In this document: piece by piece, positions 12,190 to 19,252 of the stretch
Layout: every line of letters begins with the position of its first letter
Numbering within the stretch: the stretch's first letter is position 1
DNA from: Plasmopara viticola
Taxonomy: Eukaryota; Oomycota; Peronosporomycetes; Peronosporales; Peronosporaceae
NCBI GenBank assembly: GCA_001695595.3
Contig: MBPM02000321.1
Coordinates: 1 to 27,940 of the forward strand
DNA: 27,940 bases
Direction: 5' to 3'
The notes under the pieces: model-generated
Database searches by the model: none
What the model was told of the DNA's origin: nothing
Seen by the model: only the letters and a program-made list of their open reading frames with translations
Translations under genes and position numbers: made by a program

Positions 12190-12215
12190 TAGATTGGACG
12201 TAACTGAGGCCGTAG
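12180..12215. other. Satellite polarity switch (inverted junction)
   Basis: On the left the monomer reads GCCTTGGATA, and the next expected bases would be CGTCCAATCTAG. Instead the sequence continues TAGATTGGACGTAACTGAGG, which is the reverse complement of the monomer. Everything to the right stays in reverse polarity. The junction lies at about 12189/12190, with no unrelated spacer and at most 1-2 bp of shared sequence. The flanks form an imperfect inverted repeat around a loop of about 10 nt (left TTTAAAGCGTC against right GGCGCTTCAAA). Confidence 0.92.
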
Positions 12216-12773
12216 AAACAATCGGCGCTTCAAACAAAGCACAACTTGCTTGGGTACGCTTAGATCGCGTGTCTGCATGTCTAGGAAGCAAGACTAGACG
12301 TATTTGAGGCCGTAGAAAAAAACGGCGTGTCTAGGAAGCTAGTTTGGACGTATTTGAGGCCGTAGAAACACTCGGAGCTGTAAATGGAGCAAAACTTGCT
12401 TAGGTACACTTAGAACGCGTGTCTGCATGTCTACGAAGCAAGACTGGACGTATTTTGGCCGTAGAACCAATCAACGCTTCAAACGGAGCAGAACTCGCCA
12501 AGTCACGCTTACAACGCGTGTTTGCATGTCTACGAGGCAAGACTGGACGTTTTTGAGGCCGTAGAAACAATCGGCGCTTCAAATGGAGCAGAACTCGCTT
12601 AAGTACGATTGCAAAGCGTGTCTGCATGTCCAGGAGGCTAGATTGGACGTATCCAAGGCCGTGGAAAAATTTGGCGCTTCAAATGAAGCATTACTCGCTT
12701 AGTTACGCTTAAAACACGTGTCTGCATGTCCAGGAAGCTAGACTGGACGTATCTGAGGCCGTAGGAAGAATCG
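12190..12773 (-). repeat. Proximal part of the inverted satellite arm, diverged
   Basis: These are reverse-polarity monomers (CATGTCCAGGAAGCTAG, GACGTATCTGAGGCCGTAG, GGCGCTTCAAATGGAGC). The ends, seen as CAT on this strand, lie at 12276, 12426, 12525, 12625 and 12725. The first interval is 150 bp, or one and a half monomers. Near 12318-12324 a run of seven A joins an early CGGCGTGTCTAGG, so about half a monomer is missing there. The nearest units carry many substitutions, for example AACAAAGCACAACTTGC. By 12638 they match known types, such as the reverse of type H. Confidence 0.9.
12769..12773. repeat. Target-site duplication, left copy (aatcg)
   Basis: The five bases aatcg directly before the element are repeated directly after it at 17504-17508. 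A 5-bp duplication is usual for Ty1/copia integration. Taking out 4730 bp of element and one 5-bp copy leaves GGAAGAATCGGCGCTTC, the normal satellite sequence, in a monomer of exactly 100 bp. Confidence 0.95.
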
Positions 12774-12933
12774 TGAAGAAAGGCTATGCTGAGGGCTTGA
12801 TGAAAGACGGAGGTGAGGCAGCCGAAGCGTGAGCGAGGCAGCCGAGGCGAAGGAAGGAAGTTGGGGGTTGAATGGAAATTCAGAAGTGATTGATTTATCG
12901 GAGTTAGTTTGGTTGCTGCTAAAGACACGCAGC

Positions 12934-13008
12934 AGTGCATCCTATCACTTAGTGCATCTAATCACAATCATTCCCTACTCGTCCAATCAACCTACTCGTC
13001 TAATCATC
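12934..13008. repeat. Two pairs of 17-bp direct repeats inside the LTR
   Basis: On the plus strand AGTGCATCCTATCACTT at 12934 is followed at 12951 by AGTGCATCTAATCACAA. CTACTCGTCCAATCAAC at 12975 is followed at 12992 by CTACTCGTCTAATCATC. Both pairs have the same 17-bp period. The same arrangement is in the other LTR, starting at 17325. Repeated short blocks in an LTR often hold promoter or enhancer sites. No factor can be named here. Confidence 0.7.
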
Positions 13009-13047
13009 GTGTGATCGTATTGGACCGGTTCGGTCTAACCGGTTAAT

Positions 13048-13071
13048 GGGTACAAGTGGTACAGTGTACCC
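13048..13071. promoter_or_regulatory. Palindromic motif in LTR U3, possible regulatory site
   Basis: GGTACAGTGTACC at 13058-13070 is a perfect 13-bp palindrome with one central base, inside a looser inverted repeat GGGTAC...GTACCC. ACCGGTT occurs twice just beside it, and CACCGGTG (13087-13094) is another perfect palindrome. In element sense these lie within the first 100 bp of the LTR, the U3 end. They are duplicated in the other LTR at 17439-17462. A dimeric DNA-binding protein is a plausible reader, but this is inference from symmetry. Confidence 0.4.
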
Positions 13072-13112
13072 ACTGAACCCATAAGACACCGGTGAGCTGT
13101 CCACCTGCAACA

Positions 13113-13121
13113 CGCCCCCTC
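13113..13121 (-). promoter_or_regulatory. Polypurine tract for plus-strand DNA synthesis
   Basis: In element sense GAGGGGGCG sits directly against the 3' LTR (TGTTGC...). A purine run at this place primes second-strand synthesis after RNase H cleavage in LTR retroelements. It overlaps the last two bases of the Gag-Pol stop codon TGA, so there is essentially no 3' untranslated internal region. Confidence 0.85.
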
Positions 13122-16100
13122 AATGCGAGCACGCGTGAACGCCAAGTGCCGTTGTCAAGTCCTTGTGACGAGGTCCGCCGAGTCCCTTGGTCAAGATGTC
13201 CGCCAACATGGTCGCAGTCTCGCAGTACTCGACGATCACTTCGCCGCGCTTGACTTCATCACGGATGTGATGGTACTTGATGTCGATGTGCTTGGCGCGG
13301 CCATGGTTCACGGGGTTCTTGGTCATTTTGATACACGACTGATTGTCTTCGTAGATCTTCAAGTCGGGAGTGTCTTCGCCCGCAGCCGTCAAAATCTCGC
13401 ACAAAAGGTTGTGCACCCACTTGCCTTCTTGAATCGCCAAACTGAGTGCGATGTACTCGGCTTCGCTCGTGGAGAGAGACACACTTGACTGCTTCTTGGA
13501 TCCCCACGACACTGGTCCATCGGCAACTTGAAATAGGTAACCCGAAGTTGACTTGCGATCACTGTGGTCACCAGCCCAGTCCGCATCGGAGTAGCCGCGA
13601 AAGTCGATACCTTTGGCTGGCGTGAAGCGGATCCCGTGCGACTTGGTGCCTTGAAGGTAACGAAAGATCCGCTTGACCGCAATCCAGTGCTCGACTTGGG
13701 GATTCTCCATGAAGCGCGACACATATCCAACCGCAAAAGCAATGTCCGGGCGAGTCGAAGTCATCAGGTGCATGAGTGCGCCAACGGCTTCACGAAATGG
13801 CGCGTCCAACTTGGTTGAGGCATTACTTGCAACCAACTTCATGCTGAGATCGACCGGACTTGACGCAGGCTTGCACTTGTCCATGCCAAATCGCTCGAGA
13901 ATGTCGTTGATGTAGCGAGCTTGGGACAGAGTGACACTGCTATCCGCGTTGTCGACCACTTCGATGCCGAGAATGAAGGAACACTTGCCGCTGTCGGTCA
14001 TCTCGAAGCGTGACTTGAGTTGTTGCTTGACTTCCGCAATCAACGTCGCCGAACTTCCGGTCACCAAAACATCGTCCACGTACACCAGCATCAGCACGCA
14101 CTCGTCGTCGACAACCTTGATGTACAGGCACGGGTCATAGCTTGAGACTCGAAATCCGATGGAGCGCACATACTCATCGAAAGTCTCGTTCCACACTCGA
14201 GAAGCTTGCTTGAGACCGTAGATCGCCTTGAGCAGTTCCACGCAGTCGAATCCGTCGTCGAGCTCCACGCCTTCCGGAACGCTGCAAAACACTTTCTCCT
14301 TCATGAAGCCGTACAGGAAAGCCGTGACAACATCGAGCTGGTCCAGCGGCCATCCGAAGTGCTTGGCGAGGGCGATGATCATCCGCAAAGTGACGTACTT
14401 GACCACCGGCGAAAACGTCTCAGTGTAGTCGACCCCATATTTCTGCACGAAACCTTTGGCGACGAGTCGAGCCTTGTACTTCTCGATGGATCCGTCGGCT
14501 TTGCGCTTGATCTTGAACACCCACTTGGTTCCCACCGCACGTTGGTTGTTGGGCAACTTCGCAGCACGAAACACACCACGTAGTCGCATCGACTTGAGTT
14601 CCGCGCGAATTGCCTTGCGCCAGTGAACTTGGTCGGGTCCATTCACAGCTTCTTGAAACGTCTTCGGTTCGGCGCTGTCACTTGCTTCCACAGCATTCGC
14701 ACTTGCACGCCAAAACATAGGCGGAGTTGAGTCGTCTTCTTCAATATCTTCCGATTTTTCTTCTTGAGCCGAAGCCGATCGCCCTTGATCTTGACTGTCC
14801 GAGTCGCTTCCAGGTGCGCTTGCTTCTTCCAGTCCAGCATTACGACGAGGGCGGCGAACCTTTTCGCGAGTGTCCGGTTCAGAACGCGTTTTCCGCTTCC
14901 CCGCCTGCTTGAAGATTCGCATGCCATGATCGCTTGAAATGTCGAGGTCGTCCAGAATATCTGCGGCATCATCGACATCTTCATCTTCGTCGCGATCGTT
15001 GGCGCCGTCGAAGGTCGATTCGTCGAAAGTGACATCGCGAGATATCACCACCTGCCCCGCCTCGATGTCATAAACGCGATACGCCTTCGAACGTTCTTCA
15101 TAGCCCAGGAAAATACCTTCACGAGCCTTGGGGTCCCACTTGAGTCGCTTCTCCTTCGGTGTCAAAACGTATGCCTTGCACCCGAAAATTCGCATGTGCT
15201 TCACGTTGGGCTTGGACTTGTACACGATCTCGAACGGCGTTTTGCCAGGAACTTTTGGAGACGGCAGTCGATTCTTGATGTAGATTGCCGTCATCGCCGC
15301 TTCCGCCCAGAACATTTTGTCCAAACCAGCATAGTGAAGCATGCTGCGGCCGATCGTCACGATGGTTCGGTTGGCACGTTCCGCGGTAGCGTTGGTCTGG
15401 TGCGCGTACCGAACCGTTGGCTGGACGTCGATGCCATGGTCGTCGTAGAATGTCTTGAGCGAGTTGGTCGCGAATTCCTTGGCTCCATCATGACGCACGA
15501 ATTTCACCTTGGCATCAAACTGTCGCTCCACCTTGGTGATGAACTTGCGCAAGCAGCCTTCGCTTTCCGACTTGGTACGCAAGCAGAATCCTGTCATGCA
15601 ACTGCTGGCTTCATCAGTGATCAGCAGCAAATATCTGCTGCCTCCAAGTGATTCTTCTTCCATGGGCCCACAAATGTCGAAGTGAAGAAACTCGAATGGC
15701 TTGTACTTGGGCTTGTTCGGGTTGCTCGGAAATGGTTTCTGGACCATCTTTCCTTGTTGGCATCCGCGGCACCCGCTCGAATTCTTCGACGTCGCGGGCA
15801 TTTTTGCACCCGTTATCATGCCGCTTGAAACCATTTTCCGAAGCACGTCGTTCGGAGCGTGACCCATTCGCGCATGGAGATCGACCCCATTGATCGACAC
15901 CTTGGACACGGAGTTTGCGCTTGCATGCGGAACTCGGAGCCAGTACAGGCCGTCGACCAGGTCCGCTGCAGCGACGATCTTCCGCGACGACTTACGCGCG
16001 ATGTGCATTTTTGCACTATCAAAGACCACCTTGAACTGACCACTACTGTTAATCTGGGGTACAGACAGCAGGTTCTTGTTCATGCTTGGAACGTAGAGCG

Positions 16101-17160
16101 CGTTTTCGATGCGAATGTCGCGGGTTTTGCCGTTGGGCAAGGCAACTTGCTGCACAACAGTCCCGACTCCCAAAATCTTGGCAGTGTGACCGTTGGCCAC
16201 GGTGAGCTCGCCTTCATCGCGCAAGTTGATGTCAACAAACTTGTTCTTGTCGTTGCAGATGTGGTGCGTCGCACCACTGTCGATCGCCCATGTGCCTTGG
16301 AATTTCTTGCCCGTCGACACTCCACACTCCATGGAGACCGCAAACGCGACGTAGTCGTAGTCATCGTCGTCGCGCCTCTCAATGTTGTTGGCACCGCGGC
16401 CACCTCGACCGCGTCGTGCACCTCCTCGATTCTCATCCTTCTGCTTGGTCCAGCACTTGTCGATGACGTGCCCCAATTTTCCACAGTAAGAGCAGCGACG
16501 AGTTTCGCGCTCGGCATTGAAAGCCTTCGCTGCGTCTTCGACCTTGATCGCCGCAGTCTTTTCGCCTTGCCGCTTGATGTGCTCGTTCGTGAGCACCTTT
16601 ACCACGTCTTGCGTCCGCAGCTCCGCATTGCTCATCTCCAAGTTGAGCACGACATTCTCGTAGCTCTTGGGGAGACTGCGCAACAAGCAGATCGCCACAT
16701 CCTCGTCCTCCATCTTGGCGCCGATGCTGCTGAGCTTGGCGCTGATGTTCAGGACCTCGTTGCAATGGTGAAGTACATTGCCGCCTTCCGTCATCTCCAT
16801 GCTGAATAGCTGACGCTTCAAGTAGATGCGGCCAGCCTTCTGCGACCCACCGTACAGTGTACGCAAGCGAGTCCACGCGACCCAGGCTTCCTCGCAGTCG
16901 TCAAGCACATGGTGATAGTCCGCGTCCATGTGGAGTAACATCAGTCCGAACGCGATGTTGCTCGCTTTGACGTACTCGTCCTTGGCCCGGGTGTCCGTGA
17001 AGCTTGGCGTCGTCTCTCGGTTCACTACACTCCACACCGACTTGGTCAGGAACACGCCACGCATGTAGCGGTTCCAGGTGGCGTAGTTGTCGCCGTTGAA
17101 CTTGTCGATGGAGACCTTGGTGGAGACGTCTTGGGCAGAGGACATGGTATTTGGGCTCAT
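13120..17160 (-). CDS. Copia-type Gag-Pol polyprotein
   Basis: A single uninterrupted ORF encodes capsid plus all enzymes. Residues are numbered from an upstream in-frame ATG inside the 5' LTR at 17331 (1403 aa); the first ATG after the LTR is residue 58 (17160, chosen here, 1346 aa) and another is residue 63 (17145). In order: Gag ([10 protein letters not shown] at 77-86); CCHC zinc knuckle C280, C283, H288, C293; an arginine/glycine-rich stretch 302-313; aspartic protease with DSGA at 351-354; GAG-pre-integrase zinc site H486, H491, C521, C524; integrase D552, D615, E651 with exactly 35 residues between the last two; integrase tail about 711-773; acidic linker about 775-870 with a basic patch 811-830; reverse transcriptase about 893-1130 with D1000 and YVDD at 1084-1087; RNase H with D1249, E1292, D1329, D1350. 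There is no frameshift between Gag and Pol, so stoichiometry must be set by protease processing or splicing. The catalytic residues are intact and the product is probably functional. Confidence 0.96.
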   Translation of the reverse strand: MSPNTMSSAQDVSTKVSIDKFNGDNYATWNRYMRGVFLTKSVWSVVNRETTPSFTDTRAKDEYVKASNIAFGLMLLHMDADYHHVLDDCEEAWVAWTRLRTLYGGSQKAGRIYLKRQLFSMEMTEGGNVLHHCNEVLNISAKLSSIGAKMEDEDVAICLLRSLPKSYENVVLNLEMSNAELRTQDVVKVLTNEHIKRQGEKTAAIKVEDAAKAFNAERETRRCSYCGKLGHVIDKCWTKQKDENRGGARRGRGGRGANNIERRDDDDYDYVAFAVSMECGVSTGKKFQGTWAIDSGATHHICNDKNKFVDINLRDEGELTVANGHTAKILGVGTVVQQVALPNGKTRDIRIENALYVPSMNKNLLSVPQINSSGQFKVVFDSAKMHIARKSSRKIVAAADLVDGLYWLRVPHASANSVSKVSINGVDLHARMGHAPNDVLRKMVSSGMITGAKMPATSKNSSGCRGCQQGKMVQKPFPSNPNKPKYKPFEFLHFDICGPMEEESLGGSRYLLLITDEASSCMTGFCLRTKSESEGCLRKFITKVERQFDAKVKFVRHDGAKEFATNSLKTFYDDHGIDVQPTVRYAHQTNATAERANRTIVTIGRSMLHYAGLDKMFWAEAAMTAIYIKNRLPSPKVPGKTPFEIVYKSKPNVKHMRIFGCKAYVLTPKEKRLKWDPKAREGIFLGYEERSKAYRVYDIEAGQVVISRDVTFDESTFDGANDRDEDEDVDDAADILDDLDISSDHGMRIFKQAGKRKTRSEPDTREKVRRPRRNAGLEEASAPGSDSDSQDQGRSASAQEEKSEDIEEDDSTPPMFWRASANAVEASDSAEPKTFQEAVNGPDQVHWRKAIRAELKSMRLRGVFRAAKLPNNQRAVGTKWVFKIKRKADGSIEKYKARLVAKGFVQKYGVDYTETFSPVVKYVTLRMIIALAKHFGWPLDQLDVVTAFLYGFMKEKVFCSVPEGVELDDGFDCVELLKAIYGLKQASRVWNETFDEYVRSIGFRVSSYDPCLYIKVVDDECVLMLVYVDDVLVTGSSATLIAEVKQQLKSRFEMTDSGKCSFILGIEVVDNADSSVTLSQARYINDILERFGMDKCKPASSPVDLSMKLVASNASTKLDAPFREAVGALMHLMTSTRPDIAFAVGYVSRFMENPQVEHWIAVKRIFRYLQGTKSHGIRFTPAKGIDFRGYSDADWAGDHSDRKSTSGYLFQVADGPVSWGSKKQSSVSLSTSEAEYIALSLAIQEGKWVHNLLCEILTAAGEDTPDLKIYEDNQSCIKMTKNPVNHGRAKHIDIKYHHIRDEVKRGEVIVEYCETATMLADILTKGLGGPRHKDLTTALGVHACSH

Positions 17161-17164
17161 AACC
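17153..17164 (-). promoter_or_regulatory. Primer-binding site matching initiator tRNA-Met anticodon arm
   Basis: Directly after the 5' LTR, in element sense, is GGTTATGAGCCC. Its complement, GGGCTCATAACC, has the form of the anticodon stem-loop of eukaryotic initiator tRNA-Met (anticodon CAU), not the 3' CCA end used by most LTR elements. Drosophila copia is known to prime from such an internal half-tRNA fragment. The ATG inside this site is also the first in-frame start codon after the LTR (17160-17158). The match is to the general family sequence; the host tRNA is not in the window. Confidence 0.75.
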
Positions 17165-17503
17165 TGAAGAAAGGCTATGCTGAGGGCTTGATGAAAGACG
17201 GAGGTGAGGCAGCCGAAGCGTGAGCGAGGCAGCCGAGGCGAAGGAAGGAAGTTGGGGGTTGAATGGAAATTCAGAAGTGATTGATTTATCGGAGTTAGTT
17301 TGGTTGCTGCTAAAGACACGCAGCAGTGCATCCTATCACTTAGTGCATCTAATCACAATCATTCCCTACTCGTCCAATCAACCTACTCGTCTAATCATCG
17401 TGTGATCGTATTGGACCGGTTCGGTCTAACCGGTTAATGGGTACAAGTGGTACAGTGTACCCACTGAACCCATAAGACACCGGTGAGCTGTCCACCTGCA
17501 ACA
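17165..17503 (-). repeat. 5' LTR of the copia element (339 bp)
   Basis: This is the upstream LTR in element sense and reads the same as 12774-13112 over all 339 bp. It should supply the promoter and transcription start. It carries the 17-bp direct repeats and the palindromic motif described for the other copy. The Gag-Pol frame stays open for 55 full codons inside this LTR, back to an ATG at 17331, and the LTR/body boundary falls within codon 56. Whether that ATG lies on the mRNA depends on the unmapped transcription start. Confidence 0.96.
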
Positions 17504-17508
17504 AATCG
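17504..17508. repeat. Target-site duplication, right copy (aatcg)
   Basis: This matches 12769-12773 exactly. The satellite resumes here as AATCGGCGCTTCAAATGG, in the same polarity and register as on the other side of the element. Confidence 0.95.
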
Positions 17509-17600
17509 GCGCTTCAAATGGAGCAGAACTCGCTTAGGTACGATTGCAAAGCGTGTCTGCATGTCCAGGATGCTAGATTGGACGTATCTGGGGCCGTAGG

Positions 17601-19252
17601 AAGAATTGGCGCTTTAAATGGAGCAGTACTCGCTTAGGTACGCTTAGAACGCGTGTCTGCATGTCTACATAGCAATACTGGACGTATTTGAGGCCGTAGA
17701 AACAATCGGCAATTCAAACGGAGCAGAACTCGCTAAGTTACGCTTGCAACGCGTGTCTGCATGTCCAGGAAGCTAGATTGGACGTATCCAAGGCCGTGGA
17801 AAGAATTGGCGCTTTAAATGGAGCAGTACTCGCTTAGGTACACTTAGAACACGTGTCTGCACGTCCAGGAAGCTAGATTGGACGTATCTGAGGCCGTAGA
17901 AAGACTAGGCGCTTCAAATGCAGCAGTACTCGCTTAGGTACGCTTAGAAAGCGTGTATGCATGTCCAGATAGCTAGATTGGACGTATCTGAGGCCGTAGG
18001 AAGAATCGGCGCTTTAACTGGAGCGGTACTCGCTTAGGTACGCTTAGAGCACGTGTCTGCATGTCCAGGAAGCTAGATTGGACGTATCTGAGGCCGTAGA
18101 AAGACTAGGCGCTTTAAATGGAGCAGTACTCGCTTAGGTACGCTTAGAGCACGTGTCTGCATGTCCAGAAAGCTAAATTGGACGTATCTGAGGCCGTAGG
18201 AAGAATCGGCGCTTTAATTGGAGCTGTGCTCGCTTAGGTACGCTTAGAACACGTGTCTGCATGTCCAGGAAGCTAGATTGGACGTATCTGAGGCCGTGGG
18301 AAGAATTGGCGCTTCAAATGGAGCAGTACTCGCTTAGGTACGATTGCAACGCGTGTCTGCATGTCCAGGAAGCTAGATTGGACGTATCCAAGGCCGTGCG
18401 AAGAATTGGCGCTTTAAATGGAGCAGTACTCGCTTAGGTACGCTTAGAACGCGTGTCTGCATGTCTACATAGCAATACTGGACGTATTTGAGGCCGTAGA
18501 AACAATCGGCAATTCAAACGGAGCAGAACTCGCTAAGTTACGCTTGCAACGCGTGTCTGCATGTCCAGGAAGCTAGATTGGACGTATCCAAGGCCGTGGA
18601 AAGAATTGGCGCTTTAAATGGAGCAGTACTCGCTTAGGTACACTTAGAACACGTGTCTGCACGTCCAGGAAGCTAGATTGGACGTATCTGAGGCCGTAGA
18701 AAGAATTGGCGCTTCAAATGAAGCATTACTCGCTTAGTTACGCTTAGAACACGTGTCTGCATGTTCAGGAAGCTAGATTGGACGTATCTGGGCCGTAGGA
18801 AGAATCGGCGCTTCAAATGAGCATACTCGCTTAGTACGCTTAGAACGCGTGTCTGCATGTCCAGGAAGCTAGATTGGACGTATCTGAGGCCGTAGGAAGA
18901 ATTGGCGCTTCAAATGGAGCAGAACTCGCTTAGGTACGCTTAGAACGCGTGTCTGCATGTCTAGGAAGCTAGATGGACGTATTGAGGCCGTAGAAAACTC
19001 GCTTCAAACGGAGCAGAACTCGCCAAGTCACGCTTACAACGCGTGTTTGCATGTCTACGAGGCAAGACTGGACGTATTTGAGGCCGTAGAAACAATCGGC
19101 GCTTCAAATGGAGCAGAACTCGCTTAGGTACGCTTGCAACGCGTGTCTGCATGTCCAGGAAGCTAGATTGGACGTATCCAGGCCGTGGAAGAATCGGCGC
19201 TTCAAATGCAGCGGAACTCGCTTAGGTACGCTTAGAACGCGTGTCTGCATGT
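17601..19252 (-). repeat. Eight-monomer repeat (about 800 bp period) in the right arm
   Basis: A distinctive monomer junction, TCTACATAGCAATACTGGACG, occurs at 17664, 18464 and 19252 (spacings 800 and 788). It is followed by a monomer with CGGCAATTCAAACGG. Within the first two units, 17601-17904 and 18401-18704 read as identical over 304 bp. They share rare variants such as GTACACTTAGAAC and CTGCACGTCCAGG. After that the units diverge in monomer type. The marker occurs again at 20236 and 22386. Confidence 0.8.

Larger units (their letters stand above)
12774..13112 (-). repeat. 3' LTR of the copia element (339 bp)
   Basis: In the element sense it starts TGTTGCAGGTGG and ends CTTTCTTCA, following the TG...CA rule. 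It reads as identical to 17165-17503. A promoter should lie inside, but I see no convincing TATA box (only GATAAATCAATC) and no clear polyadenylation signal. Outward reading enters the satellite. The U5 part keeps the same upstream reading frame as the 5' copy and runs on into satellite sequence, which is not evidence of a gene. Confidence 0.96.
12774..17503 (-). mobile_element. Full-length Ty1/copia LTR retrotransposon, 4730 bp
   Basis: The element reads on the minus strand. In its own sense it runs: 5' LTR (17503-17165), primer-binding site next to the LTR, one Gag-Pol ORF, polypurine tract, 3' LTR (13112-12774). The domain order protease, integrase, reverse transcriptase, RNase H places it in Ty1/copia, not Ty3/gypsy. 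Both LTRs are 339 bp, begin TG, end CA and read the same throughout by eye. The 5-bp target duplication is intact and the ORF has no stop or frameshift. All parts expected for autonomous transposition are therefore present, and the insertion looks young. There is no envelope ORF and no chromodomain. Its nearest described family cannot be named from sequence alone. Confidence 0.97.

Noticed and set aside
12180..12215. The inversion as a simple long-read fold-back artefact
   Set aside because: Such an artefact gives mirror-image arms. Here the arms differ in HOR length, monomer types and deletions, and both flanks are degenerate in different ways. Read-level proof is still lacking.
12638..12940. 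100-codon minus-strand ORF beginning in the 3' LTR
   Set aside because: Its first 55-56 residues are the LTR copy of the frame upstream of Gag, and the rest is satellite read-through. No function is expected.
12961..13010. LTR contains CGTCCAATC and CGTCTAATC, both also found in satellite monomers, hinting at a shared origin
   Set aside because: A 9-bp match between a 339-bp LTR and a 100-bp monomer on two strands has an expectation of about 0.26, and the second match comes from the LTR's internal duplication. No longer similarity is seen.
15859..16809. 316-codon ORF on the plus strand, antisense to gag and protease
   Set aside because: It lies wholly opposite the intact Gag-Pol frame and has no recognisable domain. 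GC-rich third positions in Gag-Pol commonly open long antisense frames.
12774..17503. A Ty3/gypsy or endogenous-retrovirus assignment
   Set aside because: Integrase precedes reverse transcriptase, the RT motif is YVDD in a copia context, and there is no chromodomain or envelope ORF.
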